From Nocardia mikamii NBRC 108933 (lineage in GTDB: Bacteria > Actinomycetota > Actinomycetes > Mycobacteriales > Mycobacteriaceae): DNA of 64,000 bases. Below the pieces are notes generated by a model. It searched no databases. It was not told the DNA's origin and saw only the letters and a list, made by a program, of their open reading frames with translations. The first letter of the stretch is position 1. Every line of letters starts with the position of its first letter. The position numbers and the translations under genes were made by a program. Of this stretch, positions 36,598-46,652 are shown piece after piece. The DNA is taken from the NCBI RefSeq assembly GCF_001613505.1, contig NZ_BDCM01000007.1, positions 310,001-374,000 of the forward strand. Reading direction: 5' to 3'.

Positions 36598-37572
36598 TCA
36601 GCGCACGGTGACGACGACTTTGCCCTTCGCCGAACGGTTGTCGAGTGCGGCCACGGCGGCCGCGGTCTCCGTCAGCGGGTACAGCACGGGCTGCGGCGCC
36701 GCGATCTTGCCCGATGCCAGCAAGGGCGCGACCTCGTCCCACTGCTCCTGCAGATAGCCCGGATGGGTCATCACCCATTCACCCCAGGCCGCGCCGACCA
36801 CCTCGACGTTCTTGAGCAGCAAGCGATTCACCTTCACGGTGGGGATTTCGCCCGCGGTGAAGCCGACCACGAGCAACCGCCCGGCCGGAGCCAGCGAGCG
36901 GATGCTGTCGGTGAACCGGTCACCGCCGACCGGATCGAGCACGATGTCGACGCCCCGCCCGCCGGTCAGTTCCTTCACCGCGGCCAGCCAGCCGTCGGTG
37001 AGTACCACATCGGACGCGCCGTTGGCGCGCGCGACCTCGGCCTTCTCCTCGGTACTCACCACGGCGATCACCCGGCCCGCGCCCAGCGCCTCGGCCATGC
37101 GCAGGGTGGAGGTGCCGATGCCGCCGGCGGCGCCGTGCACGAGCACGGTCTCACCCTCGGCCAACCGGCCCCGGTTGCGCAGGCAGAAGTGCACCGTCAG
37201 ATCGTTGAACAGAATTCCCGCACCCGCTTCGAGGGAAATGTTGTCCGGCAGCCGGAACACCATCTCCTTGGCGGTCACCGCGGTTTCGGCGACCGCGTTA
37301 CCCAGCATGGTCAGCGCCACCACCCGGTCGCCCGCCCGGACCCGCGCATCCTCGGGCGCCGAGCGCACGACCCCGGCCACCTCGCCGCCGACCACGAACG
37401 GCAGTTCCGGTTTCATCTGATAGAGCCCCCGAGTCATCAGCACATCCGGGAACGCCACCCCCGCGGCATGGACGTCGATCACCACTCCACCGGGGAATTC
37501 CGCCGGTTCGGGAATGTCCACGACCTCGATGGATTCGGGCCCCTCGAGCTTGCTCACCTGGGCTGCGCGCAT
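36598..37572 (-). CDS. NADPH:quinone oxidoreductase (zinc-free MDR family)
   Basis: This 324-residue member of the medium-chain dehydrogenase/reductase family reduces quinones or enones with NADPH. It has the GroES-like N-terminal domain and the Rossmann motif VLVHGAAGGIGTSTLRMAEALG. The catalytic zinc ligands of alcohol dehydrogenases are missing, and the QOR-type LFNDLTVHFCL segment is present. The ATG at 37572 follows GAGAGG; the same frame extends far upstream but without a start signal. The substrate is not known. Confidence 0.92.
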   Translation of the reverse strand: MRAAQVSKLEGPESIEVVDIPEPAEFPGGVVIDVHAAGVAFPDVLMTRGLYQMKPELPFVVGGEVAGVVRSAPEDARVRAGDRVVALTMLGNAVAETAVTAKEMVFRLPDNISLEAGAGILFNDLTVHFCLRNRGRLAEGETVLVHGAAGGIGTSTLRMAEALGAGRVIAVVSTEEKAEVARANGASDVVLTDGWLAAVKELTGGRGVDIVLDPVGGDRFTDSIRSLAPAGRLLVVGFTAGEIPTVKVNRLLLKNVEVVGAAWGEWVMTHPGYLQEQWDEVAPLLASGKIAAPQPVLYPLTETAAAVAALDNRSAKGKVVVTVR

Positions 37573-37695
37573 GAAACGACCTCTCTGTCCGCGGCTGCTT
37601 TCCCACAAGTTAACCGGTCTTCGCACACCCCTGTCCACAGGTCCCCGATTTGCTACGCTTGGGCCCGCTGAACTGAGCGAAGAGGGGGATTTCTC

Positions 37696-38016
37696 ATGGC
37701 CGGTCCCAACGATCCACCCGCTAACGCGATGAAGATCGATCCCGCGGCCCTGCAAAGTTTCGCGAAGACCCTGCGCGACGAGTCCGATGCCATCGGCAAA
37801 CTCGACTCCGGGCTGGCCGGCGCCGCCGGTGCGCTTCCGGGCACCGGCTGGGACGCGGCCTGCAACGGCGCCAAGGATTCGGTCGAGAACGCGTTGAAGC
37901 GAATCGGTTCGCGCGTAACGCATATCGCCGACAGCGTCGAGCAGGCCGGCAAGGTCATCATCGACACCGACCAGCAGCTGCGCGACGATCTGAACAAGAT
38001 CGGCATCCGCGCATGA
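37696..38016 (+). CDS. WXG100-like type VII secretion substrate/partner
   Basis: This 106-residue, all-helical protein has no signal peptide. It opens with MAGPNDPPANAMKIDPAALQ, has a central turn at GTGWDAACNGAK (a WXG-type position with GW then D), and ends in a long helix. Size, hairpin shape and the four-base overlap with the next gene match 'type VII secretion target' proteins, which form a heterodimer with a larger substrate for export through an ESX channel. No ESX machinery is in the window. GAGGGGG precedes the ATG. The export route is inferred. Confidence 0.7.
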   Translation: MAGPNDPPANAMKIDPAALQSFAKTLRDESDAIGKLDSGLAGAAGALPGTGWDAACNGAKDSVENALKRIGSRVTHIADSVEQAGKVIIDTDQQLRDDLNKIGIRA

Positions 38017-39212
38017 GCGGCGCGGCGTTGACCATCCCCGACGTCGAGAAATGGGACCCGGACAAGCTGGGCACCGCCGCGACCGCCGTCGGCAAACTCT
38101 CCGGGGACCTCGATCAGGCCGTCGTCGCCGCCGTGAACAGCACGCAGAAACTCGGTCAGGACCAGAAATGGGGCGGCGGCGCCGCACAGGCCGCCGACGG
38201 CCGGATGCAGGTGGAGAAAGGCCGGGCTTCGACGGTGAGCCAGGCGGTTCTGGGATTGCAGACGGCACTGAACCAACAGGTCGAGAATCTGAAGAACGCC
38301 AAGCTCGCGGTGCTGCAGATGCGTGATCAGGCGACCTTCGTACCCGCCCCCAGCCTGATGCCGGCGTTCGAAGTGAATCCCGACGGCACGGTGAATCCGC
38401 AGAAGCGGCTCGACTGGCTCGACCAGCACCGCGACAAGCTCAACGACATCGAGTACACGGCGAAGGCCACCGAGATCAAGACGGACGCCGCCGCGCACGA
38501 GTGGGCGATCGTCAACGCCCTGAAAAACGCGCAGACGGTCGCGGATTCGGCGATCACGGCCCTCAACGGCGCCAAGGCCCCGGTCGATGCCGCGTTCGCC
38601 GGACTCGGCGACCCGGTCACCGGCGCGGGCGCCGCACCTCCGGCGCCGCCCGCTCCCACCGCACCCGCCGCGGCGGCGCCACCCGCCGCCCCGGCCGCCA
38701 CACCGGTCGCGAGCCATCCGGGCAGTCCGGCGTCCTCCAGCCTGATGGGCAACTCCCACCACGGCGGCGGCACCAGCTCCTACAGCGGCGGCAGCTACGG
38801 CGGCGGCAGCTACAACGGCCCGACCAGCGGCCCGCCGCCGACCGCCCATCCGTCCGGCGATGTGCAGCAGTGGATCGCCCAGGCCAAACAGGTCCTGATC
38901 GAGATGGGCTATCCCCCCGAATCGATCGACGAGAACGCCATCGCGCTCATCATCGAGCACGAATCCGGCGGCGATCCGAACGCGATCAACAACTGGGACA
39001 GCAACGCGGCGGCCGGTCATCCGTCGAAGGGGCTGATGCAGTGCATCGACAGCACCTTCAACGCCCACGCGGCCCCGGGCCACACCGATATCTGGAACCC
39101 GGTCGACAACATCGTGGCCGCCACGCGCTATTCGATCGACCGCTACGGTTCGCTCGACAATGTGCCGGGCGTTTCCGCGGTCTCCGGTGGTGGCGGCTAC
39201 GTCGGCTACTGA
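38013..39212 (+). CDS. WXG-like N-domain fused to a lytic transglycosylase (putative ESX-exported wall hydrolase)
   Basis: This 399-residue protein has three parts. Residues about 1-190 form a helical region with a KWGGGA turn near residue 53, resembling ESX substrates. Residues about 200-290 are a Pro/Ala then Gly/Ser/Tyr-rich linker (SYGGGSYNG). Residues about 290-395 are a transglycosylase SLT domain with the catalytic Glu in IIEHESGGDPNAINNWDSNA, then GLMQCIDSTF and NIVAATRYSIDRYGS. The SLT domain cuts peptidoglycan glycan strands. There is no Sec signal peptide. The ATG overlaps the stop of the WXG100-like gene (ATGA), so the pair is made together. It could be a cell-wall remodelling enzyme or a toxin; no immunity gene is evident. 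Confidence 0.82.
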   Translation: MSGAALTIPDVEKWDPDKLGTAATAVGKLSGDLDQAVVAAVNSTQKLGQDQKWGGGAAQAADGRMQVEKGRASTVSQAVLGLQTALNQQVENLKNAKLAVLQMRDQATFVPAPSLMPAFEVNPDGTVNPQKRLDWLDQHRDKLNDIEYTAKATEIKTDAAAHEWAIVNALKNAQTVADSAITALNGAKAPVDAAFAGLGDPVTGAGAAPPAPPAPTAPAAAAPPAAPAATPVASHPGSPASSSLMGNSHHGGGTSSYSGGSYGGGSYNGPTSGPPPTAHPSGDVQQWIAQAKQVLIEMGYPPESIDENAIALIIEHESGGDPNAINNWDSNAAAGHPSKGLMQCIDSTFNAHAAPGHTDIWNPVDNIVAATRYSIDRYGSLDNVPGVSAVSGGGGYVGY

Positions 39213-39371
39213 TCGGCGGCAGGAAACGACGGCCGCCGGGACACAACTGGACATTTGCTACGTGTGAGTAGAGCCATCTCGGCGTAACAGTGTGACCTGC
39301 GCCCCGTAAAGTCATGTCACAAGAAGCACCGCATGAAGTACGCGGCACACCGTGCAGCGCGAGGAGCACCA

Positions 39372-40145
39372 GTGTCACTCGATCAGCCACTCGCCCCGCT
39401 TCCCCAGGAGGGCATGGGCTTCGCCTCGGCGTGGCCCATCCGGGCTGGCGATGTAGATCCCTACAGCCGGCTGCGGCTCGATGCCGTGGCTCGATATTTG
39501 CAAGACATCGCGTGGGAAGAGTTGCACACCACCTTCTTCCACCGCACCGACCCGGCGTGGATCGTGCGCCGCACCGTGATCGACGTGGTGCGTCCGATCG
39601 TCTGGCCGGACCGGGTGCAGTTGCGGCGCTGGTGTTCGGCGATGTCGACCCGGTGGACGAATATGCGGGTGCGGATCACCAGCGACAGCGGCGGCCTGAT
39701 CGAGACCGAAGGTTTCTGGATCAATATCAACGAGTCGACGAATATGCCGACCCGGATCAGCGACCAGGGATTGGCGCATCTGGCGCGTACCACCGACGAA
39801 CATCGGCTGCGCTGGCGGCCGTGGCTGACCGACGCGGTGCCTCCGGAATCCGACACCGATCTGACGTTTCCGGTGCGCGCGACCGATATCGACCAGTTCA
39901 ACCACGTCAACAACGCCATGTACTGGCAGGCCGTGGAACACTTCCTGGTGGACTACCCGAAGTTGGTGGCCGGACCGCATCGCGCGGTGATCGAATATGT
40001 CGCCCCGGTGCTGGCCCGCCAGCACGTCAGCGTGCGCAGCCGCTACGAGCCCGGCGACCGCAACGGCCAGCCGGTGCTGCGGCTGTGGTTCATGGTCGGC
40101 GGCACCATCACCACCACCGTGCGGATCGGCGCGCTACCGACCTGA
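39372..40145 (+). CDS. Acyl-ACP thioesterase family protein
   Basis: This 257-residue double-hotdog protein belongs to the acyl-ACP thioesterase family found across mycobacteria and nocardiae, which frees fatty acids from carrier protein. Motifs include AGDVDPYSRLRLDAVARYLQD, WIVRRTVIDVVRPI, FWININESTNMPTRI and the second hotdog catalytic stretch TDIDQFNHVNNAMYWQAVE. The GTG at 39372 has GAGGAG upstream and gives the family's MSLD-type start; an ATG at 39333 is an alternative. A strong terminator follows. Confidence 0.9.
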   Translation: MSLDQPLAPLPQEGMGFASAWPIRAGDVDPYSRLRLDAVARYLQDIAWEELHTTFFHRTDPAWIVRRTVIDVVRPIVWPDRVQLRRWCSAMSTRWTNMRVRITSDSGGLIETEGFWININESTNMPTRISDQGLAHLARTTDEHRLRWRPWLTDAVPPESDTDLTFPVRATDIDQFNHVNNAMYWQAVEHFLVDYPKLVAGPHRAVIEYVAPVLARQHVSVRSRYEPGDRNGQPVLRLWFMVGGTITTTVRIGALPT

Positions 40146-40183
40146 GTGCGGATAGCGGAGAGTTCGCGAAGGAGCCCCGCCGA

Positions 40184-40216
40184 CTTCCGGACCCTCACAC
40201 GGGGAGGGTCCGGAAG
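40184..40216. terminator. Bidirectional hairpin between thioesterase and fprB
   Basis: Perfect 13-nt arms CTTCCGGACCCTC and GAGGGTCCGGAAG are separated by a 7-nt loop. It lies between two convergent genes, where it can stop both. There is no T-run, as is common in high-GC actinobacteria. Confidence 0.88.
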
Positions 40217-40225
40217 AGCCGGCGT

Positions 40226-41893
<1,668 letters not shown>

Positions 41894-42081
41894 ATCTCGC
41901 AGATCCTCGAAACATCATGGGACGTCCCCACCCGGGTTTGGACAGGGCGTGCGTCACACCGGTTGCCGGTCGGCCCCCACTGTGACACTACCTTCAGTGT
42001 GCCTCGAGAGTGAGGTACATCTCCCATCAGGTAGCGATTTAGATAACACCGTTTACTTTCTACGGCGCTACGGTATTGCTC

Positions 42082-42573
42082 ATGGCGCGGACGCTGATCC
42101 TGATGCGACACGGTAAATCCGCATATCCGCCGGGTGTCGACGACCACGACCGGCCGCTGGCACCCCGGGGGCGGCGCGAGGCGGCGCTGGCGGGAACCTG
42201 GTTGCGCGAAACCCAGCCGGCGATCGACGCGGTGTGCTGTTCGGACGCGGTCCGGACCCGCGAGACGCTGGCCGCGACCGGAGTCGAGGCGCCGGTCGTC
42301 TACGAGCATTCGATCTACGAGGCCACGCCGCACACCCTGATCGAATTGATCCAGCTGACCGGCGACGAGGTGCAGACGCTCCTGCTGATCGGCCACTCGC
42401 CGGGGATGCCGTGGACGGCATGGGAGCTGGCTGCCAATCGCGCCTCGCTGCCGGCCGAAGAGCTCAGCCGCAAATTCCCGACCTCCGCACTGGCGGTGCT
42501 GGAATTCGACCGGCCGTGGTCACGCGCGGACCCGGGCACCGGCGAATTGGTCCGGTTCCACGTGCCGCGCTGA
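42082..42573 (+). CDS. sixA: SixA-type histidine phosphatase
   Basis: This 163-residue member of the phosphoglycerate-mutase-like superfamily has the RHGK motif (LMRHGKSAYP, with the catalytic His phosphorylated in turnover), the second Arg/Glu region (SDAVRTRETLAAT) and the second His in LLIGHSPGMP. SixA-like proteins remove phosphate from histidine phosphotransfer domains or other small targets. The ATG at 42082 is used; a TTG two codons earlier is possible. It points away from fprB, with about 190 bp between. Confidence 0.87.
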   Translation: MARTLILMRHGKSAYPPGVDDHDRPLAPRGRREAALAGTWLRETQPAIDAVCCSDAVRTRETLAATGVEAPVVYEHSIYEATPHTLIELIQLTGDEVQTLLLIGHSPGMPWTAWELAANRASLPAEELSRKFPTSALAVLEFDRPWSRADPGTGELVRFHVPR

Positions 42574-42596
42574 CGCGCTGTTCGCGAAAAGGCTTG

Positions 42597-42797
42597 TCAG
42601 CGTAGGAATTTGCCACGCACGACGACGACCGCGCCGAGCAGCACGAGCACCAGCAACGCGACGAACCAGTTCGTCAGCGCCCAGACGACGCCCAGGACGA
42701 CGATCACCGGGACCGCCGCGACGAGAGCGATGAACGGGCTTTCCTTGACCGTCTCCAGCGCCGACCGCGCCCGGACCCGATCGATTTCCTTGGCCAT
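42597..42797 (-). CDS. Small two-helix membrane protein
   Basis: This 66-residue protein has a basic amphipathic N-terminus (MAKEIDRVRARSALETVKES) and two adjacent hydrophobic helices (FIALVAAVPVIVVLGVVWAL and FVALLVLVLLGAVVVV), ending in RGKFLR. It would sit in the membrane as a hairpin. I do not recognise a family. The ATG at 42797 gives a clean small protein, whereas the open frame to 42974 reads as non-coding. It is convergent with sixA. Confidence 0.65.
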   Translation of the reverse strand: MAKEIDRVRARSALETVKESPFIALVAAVPVIVVLGVVWALTNWFVALLVLVLLGAVVVVRGKFLR

Positions 42798-42881
42798 GTA
42801 CTCAGAGTAGGTGGTCGGCGCGAGATGCGCCCGAATCGTCCGGCAACCCGGATTGTCGGTGGTCGATGAGATGCTCCTCAC

Positions 42882-43250
42882 ATGGATTGGAAAATCGAAC
42901 TCGTCGCCATCCCCGTCACCGACGTCGACCGGGCGAAAGCCTTCTACACGAGCATCGGATTCAACGCCGATCACGACGCCGGCCCGACGGACGACATCCG
43001 GTTCGTGCAGCTGACTCCGCCGGGTTCGGGCTGTTCGATCTGCATCGGCCGGGGCATCACCGACGCCGCGCCGGGCAGCGTGGTCGGTATGCAGATGGTG
43101 GTGGCCAGCGCCGAGGAGGCCTACCGGCAGCTGGTGGCCGCGGGTGTGGAGGCCACGCCGGTCAAGGACGAGGGCTGGGGTCTGTTCACCTATTTCGCCG
43201 ATCCCGACGGCAACAAGTGGGCTGTGCAGGAACTGCCGAAGCGGGGCTGA
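42882..43250 (+). CDS. VOC (glyoxalase/bleomycin-resistance-like) family protein
   Basis: This 122-residue protein has two beta-alpha-beta-beta-beta repeats of the VOC fold, starting with IELVAIPVTDVDRAKAFYTS and ending with YFADPDGNKWAVQEL. Members bind a metal or sequester small molecules. This one resembles the common single-subunit glyoxalase-like proteins of unknown substrate. It stands before a MerR gene on the same strand with about 117 bp between. Confidence 0.88.
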   Translation: MDWKIELVAIPVTDVDRAKAFYTSIGFNADHDAGPTDDIRFVQLTPPGSGCSICIGRGITDAAPGSVVGMQMVVASAEEAYRQLVAAGVEATPVKDEGWGLFTYFADPDGNKWAVQELPKRG

Positions 43251-43367
43251 GGCACGACCGCGCCGAGCCCGGGCGATGCGCTCGGGCTTGCGTGGAGTGC
43301 ACTCCAGGTCGGTAGTGTCGAATCGCGGGCCCGCGCGCCGGGAAGCGGGTCAGGAAGGCGAGTGGCG

Positions 43368-43793
43368 ATGACGGCAACCACGGCGAATCCCCTCGAGCAC
43401 ACCGAGGACTACGAGCGCCCCAAGTATTCGATCGGCGATGCCGCGGAGAAGTCCGGCCTCACCCGTGACACGCTGCGCTGGTACGAGCGAATCGGCCTGA
43501 TGGACTACATCGGCCGCGATTCCAGCGGTAAGCGCCGGTTCAGCGATCGCGATCTGAACTGGCTGCATCTGATCGGCTGTCTGCGTGCTACCGGGATGTC
43601 GGTCGCCGATATGGTCCACTACGCCGAATTGGTGCGCGCCGGTGACGAAACCACCCCGGAGCGGCTGGAGATGTTCCGCAAAACCCGCGAGGGCGTGCTC
43701 GCCCAGATCGAGGACCTGCACAGCACGCTCGCCGTGCTGGATCGCAAGATCGGCCTCTACGAGGGCAGAGTGGCTGCCATGCAACAAATCTGA
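43368..43793 (+). CDS. MerR family transcriptional regulator
   Basis: This 141-residue regulator has a winged-helix MerR domain (YSIGDAAEKSGLTRDTLRWYERIGL near residues 20-45, then RRFSDRDLNWLHLIGCLRATGMS) and a coiled-coil dimer helix to the end. It has no metal-binding cysteines in the tail, so it is not a metal sensor; its shape matches regulators of redox or aldehyde response. A GTG six bases earlier is an alternative start. Confidence 0.9.
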   Translation: MTATTANPLEHTEDYERPKYSIGDAAEKSGLTRDTLRWYERIGLMDYIGRDSSGKRRFSDRDLNWLHLIGCLRATGMSVADMVHYAELVRAGDETTPERLEMFRKTREGVLAQIEDLHSTLAVLDRKIGLYEGRVAAMQQI

Positions 43794-43857
43794 ACTCGCG
43801 TGACGTCGCATACATCCCGCGCATGGTGACGCAGCGCACGGTTAGGATGCCTGCGCT

Positions 43858-44334
43858 ATGCAAACCCCCGCCGCCGATGCCCGCATCTGGATCGACAAAC
43901 AGAGTCCCGAGCCCTTCCGTGCGCTCAACAGCGTCGCACTGGCCGTCCGTAACGCGGCCGCGGCCGCCGGTCTCGACCGTTCCCTGGTCGAGCTGGTCAA
44001 CGTGCGCGTCTCGCAGATCAACGGCTGCGCGTACTGCCTGGACCTGCACTCCCAGGCCGCACTGAAGGCCGGCGTGACCCGACAGCAGCTCGACGTGTTG
44101 CCGGCCTGGCGGCGTACCGAGTTGTTCACCCCGTCCGAATGCGCCGCCCTCGCACTCGCCGAGACGACCACCACGTTGCCCGATGAGGACACCGTGCAAC
44201 GTGTGTACGCCCATGCGCGGAAACAGCTGTCGGACGAACAGGTTTCGGTGATCGTCTGGGTCGCGACGACCATCGGCGCGTTCAATCGCGTGTCGATCAT
44301 GAGCAGGCATCCGGTGCGGGAACGGAAGGAGTAA
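43858..44334 (+). CDS. AhpD-like / carboxymuconolactone decarboxylase family protein
   Basis: This 158-residue helical protein carries the peroxidase-type motif CAYCLDLHSQAALKAG (a CxxC pair and a following His) of AhpD-like proteins, which reduce peroxiredoxins or act as peroxidases. It ends in a helix with VIVWVATTIGAFNRVSIMS. The acetyltransferase gene begins four bases after its stop, so they form an operon. The true electron donor is unknown. Confidence 0.9.
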   Translation: MQTPAADARIWIDKQSPEPFRALNSVALAVRNAAAAAGLDRSLVELVNVRVSQINGCAYCLDLHSQAALKAGVTRQQLDVLPAWRRTELFTPSECAALALAETTTTLPDEDTVQRVYAHARKQLSDEQVSVIVWVATTIGAFNRVSIMSRHPVRERKE

Positions 44335-44338
44335 CCCG

Positions 44339-44650
44339 ATGATCGATCAGGCCGCGACCGCAGCAGTCGTCCGCAACGACGCGCAGCACCGCTACGAGGT
44401 GTGGTACGGCGACAAACTCGCCGGATTCGCCGAATATCGCGACAACGGCGAGGACACCACCTTCATCCACACCGAGGTGGATTCGGAGTTCAGCGGGAAG
44501 GGCCTGGCCGGCACGCTGGCACAGCATGCGATCACGGATGCGATCGACCGCGGCCGTGCGATCGTGCCCCGCTGTTCGTTCATCAAGAGCTGGCTCGACA
44601 AGCACCCCGACTACGATGCTCACGTAGTGGGCAAAGGCATTCAGCGGTAA
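44339..44650 (+). CDS. Small GNAT-like N-acetyltransferase (YidJ/GCN5-related type)
   Basis: This 103-residue minimal acetyltransferase has FIHTEVDSEFSGKGLAGTLAQ (acetyl-CoA pyrophosphate loop GKGLAG) and CSFIKSWLDKHPDY, the signature of the short GCN5-related family. Substrates are unknown. It follows the AhpD-like gene directly, with an AAGGAG site before its ATG. Confidence 0.88.
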   Translation: MIDQAATAAVVRNDAQHRYEVWYGDKLAGFAEYRDNGEDTTFIHTEVDSEFSGKGLAGTLAQHAITDAIDRGRAIVPRCSFIKSWLDKHPDYDAHVVGKGIQR

Positions 44651-44692
44651 CCGCGCCCGGCATCAGCGGTGACCCCGGACCGGAGGTGGCCG

Positions 44693-45676
44693 ATGAGCGA
44701 TCTCGAGGCGAATCCCGCCGAGGCGCTGTGCGAATCGTCGCCGGCGCCCGGCCCGCGGGCGGATTTCTATCCGGCACGGGAGGTGCCACTGGGCGGCGTG
44801 CGCGGCGTCACGGTGATGCGGGTCCTGCCTCAGCGTGATCTGCCGACGGTCGGCGCCTGGTGTTTCCTCGACCACTTCGGTTCGACCGAGACCTCGCATC
44901 GGCTGCCGCCGGATATCGACCCGCATCCGCATATCGGATTGCAGACGGTGACCTGGCCCTTCGACGGCCGGATCCGTCATCGCGACAGCGTCGGATCCGA
45001 TGTGGAGATCGAGCCCGGCCAGCTGAATCTGATGACCTCCGGACACGGCATCGCGCATTCGGAGTACACGGTGCCCGGCGCGCCCGCCGGGCAGGGACTG
45101 CAGTTCTGGATCGCCCTGCCGGATGCGCACCGCGATATCGCACCGCATTTCGAGCAGCATCGCGAGTTGCCCGTGCTGGCCCGGCCGGGACTGCGCGCGA
45201 CCGTGCTCATCGGCTCGCTCGGGGACGTCCGCTCACCGGCGATCACCTACTCCCCGATCGTCGGCGCGGACATCACCGTCGGCCCGGGCGCGGACGCGCA
45301 TCTGCCGCTGGCACCGGAATTCGAACACGCGGTCCTGGTGATGTCGGGCGAGGTGCGCATCGACGACGTACTCGCCGAACCCGGTCCGCTGCTGTACCTG
45401 GGCAGCGACCGCGCCGAACTGCGGCTGCGCAGCGAATCCGGTGCGCGGGTGGTGCTGATCGGCGGCGAGCCCTTCGGCGAGGATCTGGTGATGTGGTGGA
45501 ATTTCGTCGGTCGCAGTCACGACGAGATCGACGCCGCCCGCACCGCGTGGGAGAAACACGACACCGAGCGCTTCGGCGATGTCGCGGGACACACTCCGCG
45601 GCAACGCATTCCGGCGCCGCCGCTGCCCAATCTGCGACTGCGCCCGCGCACCCGCCGCACGTTCCCGCCCCGCTGA
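44693..45676 (+). CDS. Pirin family bicupin
   Basis: This 327-residue bicupin has the pirin metal site in its first half: DPHPHIGLQTVTW, HRD and SGHGIAHSE (three His and one Glu). Bacterial pirins act as quercetin dioxygenases or redox-linked regulators. The start is the ATG at 44693 behind GGAGGTGG. It ends one base before the convergent XRE gene, with no spacer. Confidence 0.92.
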   Translation: MSDLEANPAEALCESSPAPGPRADFYPAREVPLGGVRGVTVMRVLPQRDLPTVGAWCFLDHFGSTETSHRLPPDIDPHPHIGLQTVTWPFDGRIRHRDSVGSDVEIEPGQLNLMTSGHGIAHSEYTVPGAPAGQGLQFWIALPDAHRDIAPHFEQHRELPVLARPGLRATVLIGSLGDVRSPAITYSPIVGADITVGPGADAHLPLAPEFEHAVLVMSGEVRIDDVLAEPGPLLYLGSDRAELRLRSESGARVVLIGGEPFGEDLVMWWNFVGRSHDEIDAARTAWEKHDTERFGDVAGHTPRQRIPAPPLPNLRLRPRTRRTFPPR

Positions 45677-46552
45677 TCAGCTCCGGTCGAAAACCGCACT
45701 GCCCGAATCGGTGTCATCGGTCATGGACTGGGTTCCGATGACGCGCAACAGTTCCAGCCGCTCCTTGGCGTCGGTTCCGGGCCGCGGATAGTAGACCAGC
45801 AGATGCTGGGCGGCATTCGGCGTGACCAGCGTTTCGCAGACCAGGTCGAGCAGCCCGACCTGCGGGTGCCGGATCCGCTTGGCATCGCTGACCCGGACCG
45901 CGACCTCGTGCGCCGACCACAGCCGTTCGAATTCGGGACTGACCGCCCGCAGCTTCGTCACCAGTTCGGTGACGTCGGCGTCGCCCGCCCGCCGCGCCGC
46001 GGTCGCGCGCAGATCGGCGACGTGCCGGCGGGTCAGCCGGTCCCAGTCGGCGTCGGGAAACGTCTCCCGGCCGGTCGTATCGGTGAACCAGCGCCACAGC
46101 AGGTAGCGGTCCATGCCGGTGAAGCGGGTGTGGTCACCCATCATGTTGATGTGCATGCGGTTCTGGGCGAGTATTTCGCCGAGATCCGACACCACACAGG
46201 CGGGCGTGTCCTCCAGCTTGTCCAGGAGGTAGAGCAGCCCGGGTCCGACGTGCCGGTCGCCGCCGCCGCGATGCGGCGCCGCATGCCCGCACAGGTGGTA
46301 GAGATGGTCGCGCTCGTCGTCGCTGAGCCGCAGCGCGCGGGCCAGCGCGCCGAGAACCTGCACGGAAGGCCGCGGGCCCCGCGACTGTTCGAGGCGGGTG
46401 TAGTAGTCGGTGGACATCCCGGCGAGCAAGGCGACCTCGTCGCGACGCAGGCCGGGCGTCCGGCGGCGGCTGCCGGGCAGCAGCCCCACATCGGCGGGCT
46501 GGAGTTGCTCGCGCCGGCGCCGCAGGAAATCGGCCAGTTCCTCGCGATTCAT
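45677..46552 (-). CDS. XRE regulator with MmyB-like ligand domain
   Basis: This 291-residue regulator has an N-terminal XRE helix-turn-helix (ELADFLRRRREQLQPADVGL, LRRDEVALLAGMSTDYYTRLEQSRG) and a C-terminal PAS-like MmyB domain (VVSDLGEILAQNRMHINMMGD, HPQVGLLDLVCETLV) that binds a fatty-acid-like ligand in studied members. Such genes usually control a neighbouring short-chain dehydrogenase or reductase; here the divergent aldo/keto reductase gene, about 100 bp away, is the likely target. Confidence 0.92.
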   Translation of the reverse strand: MNREELADFLRRRREQLQPADVGLLPGSRRRTPGLRRDEVALLAGMSTDYYTRLEQSRGPRPSVQVLGALARALRLSDDERDHLYHLCGHAAPHRGGGDRHVGPGLLYLLDKLEDTPACVVSDLGEILAQNRMHINMMGDHTRFTGMDRYLLWRWFTDTTGRETFPDADWDRLTRRHVADLRATAARRAGDADVTELVTKLRAVSPEFERLWSAHEVAVRVSDAKRIRHPQVGLLDLVCETLVTPNAAQHLLVYYPRPGTDAKERLELLRVIGTQSMTDDTDSGSAVFDRS

Positions 46553-46652
46553 CACTCCACTGTGCCCCGCGCGAGCGGCCACAGCCAGGGATCGCCGATC
46601 CCCCGATAAACGATCTCTGCCGAGGCGGCGGATCGCGGCGCAGGATTCGACC

